NCBI GenBank assembly: GCA_019747165.1
Contig: JAIERC010000015.1
Location: forward strand, 1-6,769
Direction: 5' to 3'
Origin: Sphingomonas sp.
Lineage (GTDB): Bacteria > Pseudomonadota > Alphaproteobacteria > Sphingomonadales > Sphingomonadaceae
DNA: 6,769 nucleotides
In this document: positions 1 to 5,852 of the stretch, piece by piece
How the letters are laid out: the number at the start of each line of letters is the position of its first letter
How positions within the stretch are numbered: the stretch's first letter is position 1
Program-made: the position numbers and the translations under genes
The notes under the pieces: model-generated
The model's database searches: none
What the model saw: only the letters and a program-made list of their open reading frames with translations
What the model was told of the DNA's origin: nothing

Positions 1-2
1 GC

Positions 3-2288
3 CAGGCGCAATCGCCCCTTTGGCGCGAAACCGTGCGACATGGTGCCCGGCGCAGCGGGACGTTGATTGGCGCGATGCTGATTCTGGTAATGGTGGTAAT
101 GATCGCCGCCAGCCTGATCAGCTATCATCCGGGCGATCCGTCGCTGAGCACAGCGGCGGCCGGACCGGCACGTAATCTGCTGGGCGCGGCGGGCGCGATG
201 CTGGCCGATGCACTATTGGCTTTGCTCGGCTGGCCCGTGCTGCTGATGCTGCCCTTTGGGCTGGTCTTCGCGGCGCGACTGTGGCGCGATATTCCGCTCG
301 GGCGCTGGGGCTGGACGCTGCTGAAGGGCGCGGCTGGCGCGTCGTTGATGGCAACCGCGCTGTCCTTTGTGTCGGCAAGCGCCGTGAATGCACTCCCCGC
401 CGGCTATGGCGGGGCGATTGGGCTGGGACTTGCCAATATGTTGCGCTGGGGAATCGCGCAGATTGGCGATCCGACCGCCATTTTATGGACCGGGCGCGGG
501 GTTGGCGTGCTGGCGGGGCTGGGCGGGATCATCGTTTATGCGCTGAGCTATGATGTCGATCTGCGCGATCGCCAATGGCAGTTCCGGCTGCCCGCGCCGC
601 GCGACGACGCACCCGTTGCCGATCTGCTCGTCGATGAACCGGTCATGCCGGTCCGCAAGCCGGTTCCACGCGCGGTCGCGGCACCGGAAACCCGGCCGGG
701 CCCGGTCATCGCCGATCGCGCCGTTGCCCCGTCAACCGCCAAGCCGCGCGCCAAACAAGCCTCGCTGGATCTGCGCGACAATTATCGGCTGCCGCCGCTC
801 GATTTGCTCAAACCCGCGCCGAAGACTGGCAACACCGTGATCGACAAGGCGGCGCTGGAGCGCAATGCCCGGCTGCTCGAATCGGTGCTCGATGATTTTC
901 ATGTGAAGGGCAATATTGTCGAGGTGCGGCCTGGCCCGGTCGTCACCATGTATGAGCTGGAACCGGCGAGCGGCATCAAGGCGAGCCGCGTGATCCAGCT
1001 TGCCGACGATATCGCCCGCAACATGTCCGCCATTTCGGCGCGCGTCGCGACGATCCCCGGGCGCAGCGTGATCGGCATCGAACTGCCCAATGCCAAGCGG
1101 GAGACGGTCAATCTCCACGAGCTGGTCGGCAGCCAGAGTTTTGAGGATCAATCAGCGCAGCTGCCGATTATCCTGGGCAAGAATATCGCGGGCGATCCGG
1201 TCATCGCCGATCTCGCGCCGATGCCGCATTTGCTGGTGGCGGGCACGACCGGATCGGGCAAGTCGGTTGGGCTCAACTGCATGATCCTGTCATTGCTGTA
1301 TCGGCTCACCCCCGATCAGTGCCGGATGATCATGATCGATCCCAAGATGCTCGAACTGTCGATGTATGCCGATATTCCGCATCTGCTCGCCCCCGTCGTC
1401 ACCGAACCGGGCAAGGCGGTGCGCGCGCTGAAATGGGCAGTAGAGCAGATGGAGGATCGCTATCGGATGCTTGCCTCGGTCAATGTCCGTAGCCTCGCCT
1501 CATTCAATGAAAAGGTGCGCGCCGCCAAGGCCAAGGGGCAACCACTCGGCCGCAAGGTCCAAACCGGCTATGATCCGGCGACTGGCCAGCCGATCTATGA
1601 AGAAGAGCAGCTCGATTTCCAGCCGTTGCCGCAAATCGTGATCATCGTCGACGAACTCGCCGATCTGATGATGACGGCCGGCAAGGAAGTGGAATTCCTG
1701 ATTCAGCGCCTCGCGCAAAAGGCACGTGCGGCGGGCATCCATTTGATCATGGCAACGCAGCGTCCCTCGGTCGATGTCATCACCGGCGTGATCAAGGCCA
1801 ATTTGCCGACGCGAATCAGCTTCCACGTCACGTCGAAGATCGATTCGCGGACCATTTTGGGCGAACAGGGTGCCGAGCAGCTGCTCGGGCGTGGCGACAT
1901 GCTGTATATGCCCGGCGGCAAGCAGATTGCGCGCGTCCACGGCCCGTTCGTGACCGACGACGAAGTCCAGGCGGTCGCCAATCACTGGCGCGGCCAGGGC
2001 CAGCCCGATTATATCCAATCGGTGACCGAAGAACCCGAAGACGGGTTCGCGCTTGATGGCGCGCCGGATGGCGAGGATTCCGCCGAGGATCAGCAATATC
2101 GCAATGCCCGCCAGCTGGTCGCCGAAAGCCAGAAGGCATCGACATCCTGGCTGCAACGCCAGCTCCGTATCGGCTATAATAGTGCGGCACGGCTGATCGA
2201 GCGGATGGAAAAGGACGGGTTGGTTTCCAGGCCCGATCATGTCGGGCGGCGCGAAGTGCTGATGGATCAAGAAGGGCGTCCGCTATAG
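3..2288 (+). CDS. ftsK: DNA translocase FtsK (5' end probably outside the window)
   Basis: This is a membrane-anchored, ATP-driven DNA pump that moves the chromosome terminus through the division septum and activates XerCD at dif. Residues are numbered from the GTG at 33. Hydrophobic segments at about 10-31, 56-82, 96-116 and 155-172 match the four-helix membrane domain. A short Pro/Ala-rich linker (about 185-250) follows, far shorter than the E. coli linker. The motor has Walker A GTTGSGKS (404-411) and Walker B IVIIVDELADLM (535-546, DE at 540-541), with an alphaproteobacterial-type insertion at about 500-530. MATQRPSVDVITGVIKANLP (573-592) is a family signature. The C-terminal winged helix (about 686-747) is the DNA-reading gamma domain. 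The GTG at 33 is an open start, but the frame stays open to base 3 and reads QAQSPLWRET, which resembles the cytoplasmic N-terminus of sphingomonad FtsK. The true start is therefore probably upstream. Identity is near certain; only the start is in doubt. Confidence 0.96.
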   Translation, partial: QAQSPLWRETVRHGARRSGTLIGAMLILVMVVMIAASLISYHPGDPSLSTAAAGPARNLLGAAGAMLADALLALLGWPVLLMLPFGLVFAARLWRDIPLGRWGWTLLKGAAGASLMATALSFVSASAVNALPAGYGGAIGLGLANMLRWGIAQIGDPTAILWTGRGVGVLAGLGGIIVYALSYDVDLRDRQWQFRLPAPRDDAPVADLLVDEPVMPVRKPVPRAVAAPETRPGPVIADRAVAPSTAKPRAKQASLDLRDNYRLPPLDLLKPAPKTGNTVIDKAALERNARLLESVLDDFHVKGNIVEVRPGPVVTMYELEPASGIKASRVIQLADDIARNMSAISARVATIPGRSVIGIELPNAKRETVNLHELVGSQSFEDQSAQLPIILGKNIAGDPVIADLAPMPHLLVAGTTGSGKSVGLNCMILSLLYRLTPDQCRMIMIDPKMLELSMYADIPHLLAPVVTEPGKAVRALKWAVEQMEDRYRMLASVNVRSLASFNEKVRAAKAKGQPLGRKVQTGYDPATGQPIYEEEQLDFQPLPQIVIIVDELADLMMTAGKEVEFLIQRLAQKARAAGIHLIMATQRPSVDVITGVIKANLPTRISFHVTSKIDSRTILGEQGAEQLLGRGDMLYMPGGKQIARVHGPFVTDDEVQAVANHWRGQGQPDYIQSVTEEPEDGFALDGAPDGEDSAEDQQYRNARQLVAESQKASTSWLQRQLRIGYNSAARLIERMEKDGLVSRPDHVGRREVLMDQEGRPL

Positions 2289-2318
2289 GACGCTGGCCGA
2301 TGCCGACGCGCCATAGCG
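2281..2318 (+). terminator. Long imperfect hairpin at the ftsK stop, possible terminator
   Basis: CGCTAT (2281-2286) followed by GG (2288-2289) pairs with CC plus ATAGCG (2311-2318), with A2287 bulged. Inside, CGC (2291-2293) pairs with GCG (2308-2310) and GGC (2295-2297) with GCC (2302-2304) around a CGAT loop. The stem includes the ftsK stop codon. No T-run follows, so it is not a canonical intrinsic terminator. It could be a weak or Rho-assisted terminator, or a 3'-end stabiliser. Confidence 0.4.
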
Positions 2319-2326
2319 GAACCCAG

Positions 2327-2440
2327 ATGGTTCACCACCAGTTCAACGCTGATGGCCAACAGCAGCTACAGATCGCCGGGGTAATGGCCCCCGGCTTACC
2401 CGATTGCCGCCATGCCAATTGCCGGAGAGTGATGACGTGA
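2327..2440 (+). CDS. Possible 37-codon small ORF overlapping the lolA start
   Basis: An ATG at 2327 opens a 37-codon frame that ends at TGA 2438-2440. This stop overlaps the lolA GTG (2437-2439) in a GTGA arrangement, the same overlap type seen between xth and ribA. A GGAA at 2318-2321 lies 5 bases before the ATG and could serve as a weak ribosome binding site. The peptide begins MVHHQFNADGQQQLQIAGVM and ends in a Cys- and Arg-containing tail. It has no signal peptide, membrane helix or family I recognise. It may be a leader peptide whose translation couples to lolA, or simply a chance open frame in a 148-base gap. The frame has no protein-level support beyond the overlap and the weak ribosome site. 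Confidence 0.22.
   Translation: MVHHQFNADGQQQLQIAGVMAPGLPDCRHANCRRVMT
2375..2401 (+). other. Two mutually exclusive hairpins upstream of lolA
   Basis: GCCGGGG (2375-2381) pairs perfectly with CCCCGGC (2389-2395) over a 7-base loop. Alternatively, GGGTAA (2379-2384) pairs with TTACCC (2396-2401), using part of the same arm. The two stems cannot form together. They lie 36 to 62 bases before the lolA start, inside the candidate small ORF. No T-run follows. A regulatory role is inference only. Confidence 0.3.
2424..2429 (+). promoter_or_regulatory. Ribosome binding site that fixes the lolA GTG start
   Basis: GGAGAG lies 7 bases before GTG 2437. It selects this GTG over the in-frame TTG codons at 2404 and 2419. 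Confidence 0.7.
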
Positions 2441-3051
2441 CCCTCAAACCCCTTTTTGCGCTGCCGTTGCTGCTGGCGGTCCCCGCTGCCATTGCCGCGC
2501 CGGCCACCGGGGAGCTGGCGCTGGTGCAGGATCATTTGCGCGCCGTTGAAAGCCTGACCGCCGATTTCACCCAGACCGATCGCAACGGCAAAACCCTGGA
2601 CGGCGTGCTGACCTTGAAAAAGCCCGGCAAGATTCGTTTCCAATATGAGAAAGGGGTGCCGATCCTAATCGTTGGCGATGGCAAGGCTTTGTGGTTTCTG
2701 GATTATTCGGTGCGGCAAAAACAACGCTGGCCGATCGGCAATTCGCCGCTGGGGGTGTTGCTTGATCCAAGCAAGGACGCAACGCGCTTTGCCAAGGTGG
2801 TGCGGGGCGGCGATCCAAGCACGATTTCAGTCGAGGCGCGCGACCCACGCCATCCCGAATATGGCCAGATCACGCTGGTTTTTCTGCGCAATCCCGCCGC
2901 GCCAGGCGGCCTGATGTTGCAGGGCTGGGTAGCGTTGGATGCGCAGAATAACCGCACCACGATCCGGCTGTCGCGCCAGCAATTCAACGGCGCGGTTGCC
3001 GACAACGCCTTTCGCTGGCGCGATCCGACGGTAATGGGCGGCCGAAACTGA
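2437..3051 (+). CDS. lolA: Outer-membrane lipoprotein carrier protein LolA
   Basis: LolA is the periplasmic chaperone that takes lipoproteins from the LolCDE exporter in the inner membrane and hands them to the outer membrane. The GTG at 2437 is chosen because GGAGAG (2424-2429) sits 7 bases upstream and because it gives a clean signal peptide: MTLKPLF, then a hydrophobic run to about residue 20, with an AIA cleavage site before APATG. In-frame TTG codons further upstream would place the ribosome site inside the gene. The mature part shows the LolA/LolB half-barrel pattern: a helix and strand with SLTADFTQTDRNGKTLDGVL (39-58), then KPGKIRFQYEKGVPILIVGDG (62-82) and LWFLDY (85-90), ending NAFRWRDP (190-197). 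It has 204 residues, the usual LolA size. It lies downstream of ftsK, an order also found in gammaproteobacteria. Confidence 0.93.
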   Translation: MTLKPLFALPLLLAVPAAIAAPATGELALVQDHLRAVESLTADFTQTDRNGKTLDGVLTLKKPGKIRFQYEKGVPILIVGDGKALWFLDYSVRQKQRWPIGNSPLGVLLDPSKDATRFAKVVRGGDPSTISVEARDPRHPEYGQITLVFLRNPAAPGGLMLQGWVALDAQNNRTTIRLSRQQFNGAVADNAFRWRDPTVMGGRN

Positions 3052-3084
3052 TTTTCTAAATGCCGGGTTTTCATTCATATTGGC

Positions 3085-3230
3085 GACAGCTTTCCCCCGC
3101 TAGAGGGAACCTGCGAATGAGATCAAGCCGGGATTTCCCCCCTGTTACCCGGCTCCCCATCTCGTTCTGCCTGCGTGACGAACGCTAGGTCGGCCCTCGT
3201 TCCATGCCCCCGGAGCGAGGGCCTTTCCTT
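3085..3230 (+). ncRNA. Candidate structured small RNA (or xth leader) with C-rich loops
   Basis: The 252 bases between lolA and xth have no credible coding frame but strong RNA structure. Hairpin 1 is TTCCC (3092-3096) with GGGAA (3105-3109). Hairpin 2 is a 9-bp stem 3115-3123 with 3159-3167 (one G-T pair), topped after an internal loop by GCCGGG (3127-3132) with CCCGGC (3148-3153) and a 15-base loop containing CCCCCC. Hairpin 3 is the terminator at 3192-3223, with CCCCC in its loop. Exposed C-runs are typical of small RNAs that pair with G-rich ribosome binding sites. The 5' end is uncertain. A weak -10-like CATATT (3076-3081) would start transcription near 3088 and give about 140 nt, but no good -35 is visible. 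I see no match to SRP RNA, tmRNA, 6S RNA or the FMN riboswitch. It could instead be the lolA 3' UTR or an attenuating leader. Confidence 0.5.
3192..3230 (+). terminator. Strong Rho-independent terminator
   Basis: GGCCCTCGTTCC (3192-3203) pairs with GGAGCGAGGGCC (3212-3223) for 12 bp with a single G-T pair, closing an 8-base loop ATGCCCCC. TTTCCTT (3224-3230) follows. It would end lolA read-through and the candidate small RNA, and it separates them from xth-ribA. Confidence 0.82.
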
Positions 3231-3303
3231 GTCTGGCGGCAACACTTCGATGCCCACACTAGACCGGGCTAGCGAAGCCAATAATGCAAGGCTACATCGC
3301 CGC
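3231..3303 (+). promoter_or_regulatory. Presumed xth-ribA promoter/leader segment
   Basis: Because a strong terminator ends at 3230 and xth starts at 3304, the xth-ribA promoter should lie in these 73 bases. AATAAT at 3280-3285 is -10-like but too close to the start for a normal leader, and no good -35 is visible. A small hairpin, GGCT (3267-3270) with AGCC (3276-3279), precedes a weak AAGG (3288-3291) ribosome site 12 bases from the ATG. Two CTAG tetranucleotides fall here (3259, 3269). Confidence 0.3.
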
Positions 3304-4098
3304 ATGGCCGACACGATCAAGATAGCTTCCTGGAACATCAATTCGGTACGATTCCGAATCGATATCGTAACCCGATTCCTCCGCGAGGCGATGCCCGACA
3401 TCCTGTGCCTGCAGGAAACCAAGGTGATGGATGGTGACTTCCCCGAAAGCGTGTTTCATGCGCTCGGCTATCGCCATATCGCGCTGCATGGTCAGCGCAT
3501 GCACCACGGCGTGGCGATCATCAGCAAACAACCCCTGGCGGCGGATGAACGGTTTGACTGGCAGGCAAATCGGGAGGCGCGTCATATCGGTGTGCGGCTG
3601 ATGAATGGGCTGCGGCTGGAAAATGTCTATGTGCCAGCCGGCGGGGACGTGCCCGATCGCGATCTCAACCCGAAATTTGGCCAGAAGCTGGATTTTCTGG
3701 AACGCATGACGCGATGGTCAGAATCGTGCACGGGGCCGACATTGCTGGTTGGCGATTTCAACATCGCGCCGCTCGAGTCGGATGTGTGGAGCCACAAACA
3801 ATTGCTCGATGTCGTCAGCCACACCCCCATCGAGGTCGCGGCACTGGCTGATCTGCAAGCGGCGGGTGGCTGGATTGATCTGGGGCGGCAATTCGTGCCG
3901 CCGCCTGAACGGCTCTATACCTGGTGGAGTTACCGCGCGAAGGATTGGGCGGCGTCTGATCGTGGTCGGCGGCTTGATCATATGTGGGCGAGCAAAGATG
4001 TGGCGAATGCCGCCACCGCGCATGATGTTTTCGAAGAAGCGCGCAGCTGGCTAAAGCCATCGGACCATATTCCGATCATGACGGAATTCGCGCTGTGA
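3304..4098 (+). CDS. xth: Exodeoxyribonuclease III (AP endonuclease)
   Basis: This is a base-excision repair nuclease of the exonuclease III (endonuclease/exonuclease/phosphatase fold) family, which cuts 5' to abasic sites and trims 3' ends of duplex DNA using a divalent metal. Every catalytic position I know from E. coli ExoIII is present: Asn11 in SWNINS, Glu38 in LQETK, Tyr109 in NVYVP, Asp151 and Asn153 in GDFNIAP, Asp225 in RLDHMWAS, and His255 in SDHIP. The ExoIII-typical SDVWSHKQLLDVVSHTP stretch (159-175) is also present. The length of 264 residues is close to the E. coli 268. The ATG at 3304 is preferred because the protein starts right at the first beta strand (MADTIKIASWN). The longer frame from GTG 3175 would run through the terminator hairpin. 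Its stop overlaps the ribA start, so the two are probably co-translated. Confidence 0.95.
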   Translation: MADTIKIASWNINSVRFRIDIVTRFLREAMPDILCLQETKVMDGDFPESVFHALGYRHIALHGQRMHHGVAIISKQPLAADERFDWQANREARHIGVRLMNGLRLENVYVPAGGDVPDRDLNPKFGQKLDFLERMTRWSESCTGPTLLVGDFNIAPLESDVWSHKQLLDVVSHTPIEVAALADLQAAGGWIDLGRQFVPPPERLYTWWSYRAKDWAASDRGRRLDHMWASKDVANAATAHDVFEEARSWLKPSDHIPIMTEFAL

Positions 4099-5153
4099 GC
4101 GCACGGACCGTGGCGCAGGCGATCGATTCGCTCCGTCGCGGCTGGCCGATTGCGATCCGATCCGACAGCGGCACCCTGGCCCTGCTGGCGATCGAGACCG
4201 GCGATGCCGTGCGACTGGCGGCATTCGATCCGCAGGGCATCGCCCCGGTACTGATCTCGTCAGGGCGTGCCGCGACGCTCAAACTTGCCAACCAGGCACC
4301 GGCAGCGGCACCGGAATGCCCGGTAATGGTCGAACGCGTTCCCTGGCTGGACTTTGATTCAGCCACCGCGCTTGCCGATCCGCAATTTGATCTGCTGACC
4401 CCGCTTAAGGGCCCCTATCGCGCCCTATCAATCGACAATCGGCCAGCGGCGGCAGCGGCGCTGCGGTTGGCAACCTTGGCCGGCGTGCTGCCTGCATTTT
4501 TTGCGATTGCCGGCGGCAGCGCCGATCTGGAAATATCGCCAGCGGACATCGACGAGCATGAGGATGCCGTCCGGCTGACGATTGCTGCTCGCGCGCACTT
4601 GCCCGTTTCTGGCGCCGAATCGGCGGAGATCGTCGCCTTTCGCACCCCGGAAATGCCCGGCGAGCATGTCGCATTGCTGATCGGCGCCCCCAATGGCGCA
4701 CCGCCGCTGGTCCGGCTGCATAGCGAATGTCTGACCGGCGATGTGCTGGGCAGCCTGAAATGCGATTGCGGCCCGCAACTCGACGCGGCAATCGCTGCGA
4801 TTGCCGCCAGCGGCTGGGGCATATTGCTCTATTTGCGGCAGGAAGGGCGCGGGATTGGGCTAATCAATAAACTGCGCGCTTATGCGCTACAGGATCAAGG
4901 ATTCGATACGGTCGACGCCAATACGCGGCTCGGCTTTGCGGTTGATTCGCGCGATTTCGCGGTAGCGGCGCGGATGCTGGCGCTGCTCGGCCAGCGATCA
5001 GTGCGCTTGCTGACCAATAATCCCGAAAAGGTCGCCCAGCTCCAAGCGGCGGGCATTACTGTCATCGAACGCGTGCCGCACAAGCTGCCCGCCAATCCGC
5101 ATAATGAACGCTATCTGGCCACCAAACGCGACCGGACCGGTCACGAATTCTAG
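4095..5153 (+). CDS. ribA: GTP cyclohydrolase II with a degenerate RibB-like N-terminal region
   Basis: RibA catalyses the first step of riboflavin synthesis, GTP to the diamino-pyrimidinone ribosyl phosphate plus formate and pyrophosphate, using zinc. The catalytic half (about 172-345) is complete. It has zinc ligands Cys212, Cys223 and Cys225 in HSECLTGD and LKCDCG, YLRQEGRGIGLINK (246-259), Tyr263 in RAYALQDQGFDTVDAN, Asp284 and Arg286 in DSRDF, and LLTNNPEKV (305-313). The first 170 or so residues appear to be a worn RibB domain. AQAIDSLRRGWPI, LLAIET, SATALADP and LATLAGVLPA fall in RibB order, but the acidic RENEGD loop is gone, and the positions of the catalytic His and last Glu (E. 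coli His153 and Glu174) are Ala. It should therefore lack DHBP synthase activity. The length of 352 residues compares with about 200 for stand-alone RibA. The GTG start overlaps the xth TGA (GTGA), with GGAA at 4083-4086 as a ribosome site. Confidence 0.93.
   Translation: MSARTVAQAIDSLRRGWPIAIRSDSGTLALLAIETGDAVRLAAFDPQGIAPVLISSGRAATLKLANQAPAAAPECPVMVERVPWLDFDSATALADPQFDLLTPLKGPYRALSIDNRPAAAAALRLATLAGVLPAFFAIAGGSADLEISPADIDEHEDAVRLTIAARAHLPVSGAESAEIVAFRTPEMPGEHVALLIGAPNGAPPLVRLHSECLTGDVLGSLKCDCGPQLDAAIAAIAASGWGILLYLRQEGRGIGLINKLRAYALQDQGFDTVDANTRLGFAVDSRDFAVAARMLALLGQRSVRLLTNNPEKVAQLQAAGITVIERVPHKLPANPHNERYLATKRDRTGHEF
5130..5142. other. Small inverted repeat at the convergent gene ends
   Basis: GACCG (5130-5134) and CGGTC (5138-5142) form a 5-bp stem with a 3-base loop just inside the 3' end of ribA. 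On the minus strand it is followed by GCGTTT. On the plus strand a TTTTT run occurs only after 5155. It is a weak candidate for terminating the minus-strand gene. Confidence 0.2.
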
Positions 5154-5752
5154 CGGTTTTTGGCGGCCAGCGCAGCTTCAAGTTCGGCAATCCGCGCCTG
5201 CAAATCGCTTACCAGGGTCGCGACATCAGCAACCGCCAGCTTACGCGGAATATGCTGGGGGCAATTCACATCCCAGACCTCAACCGTGAAGATGATCGCC
5301 TGTTCAGGGCGCGCTTTATAGCCTTCGGGCATCAGCTGCGCGATGATTGCCGGATCGCGGGTGGTTGCCGCGCTGCCCCAGATCTTGATCCGACGCTGAT
5401 TGGCATAATCCATCAGGAACATCGTCGCGCGATCATTTTCGGCCAGGTTACCCGTCGAAATGAACTGCTGATTGCCCTTATAATCGGCAAAGGCAAAACG
5501 GTGACGATCAAGCACCGTCAGGAAACCCGGCGGCCCGCCGCGATGCTGGATATAGGGCTGGCCATCGGCACTAGCGGTACCCAGATAGACACTGTCGCGC
5601 GATTCCAGCCAAGCGGCGAGATCGACGTCGATTTCGGTCCGGAAGCCGCCGCGCGCCGCCATTTTGGCATAGCTGTCGCGCGATCCGCGCTCGGCCTGAA
5701 TCGCCTTCACCGTTGGGCTGAAAAAAATGTCGCTTGGGGTCTCAACATGCAT
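5150..5752 (-). CDS. Pyridoxamine 5'-phosphate oxidase-fold (FMN-binding) family protein
   Basis: The 200-residue protein has a split-barrel flavin-binding core. SVYLGTASADGQPYIQHRGG (54-73) followed by PPGFLTVLD (74-82), ADYKGNQQFISTGNL (89-103), DRATMFLMDY (107-116) and IKIWGSAA (122-129) are the usual strands and phosphate-contacting segments of the PPOX superfamily. VWDVNCPQHIPRK (159-171) is a late signature of the COG3576-like subgroup. The C-terminus (about 175-197) is a probable short coiled coil, LVSDLQARIAELEAALAA. The family covers FMN- or F420-dependent oxidoreductases of mostly unknown substrate, so the reaction cannot be assigned; it is not the vitamin B6 enzyme PdxH by motif. 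AGGAG lies 7 bases before the ATG. The gene converges on ribA, and its TAG shares CTAG with the ribA TAG. The upstream LysR gene runs in the same direction and may regulate it. Confidence 0.88.
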   Translation of the reverse strand: MHVETPSDIFFSPTVKAIQAERGSRDSYAKMAARGGFRTEIDVDLAAWLESRDSVYLGTASADGQPYIQHRGGPPGFLTVLDRHRFAFADYKGNQQFISTGNLAENDRATMFLMDYANQRRIKIWGSAATTRDPAIIAQLMPEGYKARPEQAIIFTVEVWDVNCPQHIPRKLAVADVATLVSDLQARIAELEAALAAKNR

Positions 5753-5759
5753 GGGCTGG

Positions 5760-5764
5760 CTCCT
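5760..5764 (-). promoter_or_regulatory. Ribosome binding site of the PPOX-fold gene
   Basis: On the minus strand AGGAG sits 7 bases before the ATG at 5752. It is the strongest ribosome site in the window and fixes this start. Confidence 0.75.
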
Positions 5765-5788
5765 GACCGAGAAAGTGCAGGCTAATCC

Positions 5789-5845
5789 TTCCGTTCATAG
5801 GCGGGAATTACGGAATCTGGCCTGAACCATTCACCATGACGGAAT
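5789..5845 (-). promoter_or_regulatory. Repeated TTCCGT/ACGGAA elements, candidate operator of the PPOX-fold gene
   Basis: In plus-strand reading there is TTCCGT at 5789-5794, ACGGAAT at 5810-5816 and ACGGAAT again at 5839-5845. The first two form a 27-base interrupted palindrome with 6-bp arms and a 15-base spacer. The last two are direct repeats 29 bases apart. They fill the gap between the LysR gene end and the PPOX gene start, about 37 to 93 bases upstream of the latter. A LysR-type binding site is a reasonable guess, but no clear -35/-10 pair is visible. The inner pair could also form an RNA hairpin. Confidence 0.35.
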
Positions 5846-5852
5846 AATGAGA

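Noticed and set aside
1500..2270. A 256-codon open frame antisense to the ftsK motor region
   Set aside because: Long antisense frames are common opposite GC-rich genes. The FtsK protein on the plus strand is conserved through this stretch, and the antisense product has no recognisable family.
2289..2365. A hydrophobic minus-strand reading (LLLAISVELVVNHLGSAMAR) past the ftsK end
   Set aside because: It resembles a membrane-protein tail, but an in-frame stop precedes it closely, there is no ribosome site, and no family could be recognised.
3085..3230. FMN riboswitch, SRP RNA, tmRNA or 6S RNA as an explanation of the structured gap
   Set aside because: None of the conserved sequence blocks I know for these RNAs is present. 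The ribA gene downstream made an FMN riboswitch worth checking, but its GGGGCAGGGUG-type core is missing.
3175..3303. An upstream in-frame GTG that would add 43 residues to exonuclease III
   Set aside because: It runs through the terminator hairpin, lacks a family counterpart in ExoIII, and the ATG at 3304 fits the first beta strand.
5252..5785. A 177-codon plus-strand open frame opposite the PPOX-fold gene
   Set aside because: The minus-strand frame has clear PPOX motifs and a good ribosome site, while the plus-strand product is composition-driven and unrecognisable.
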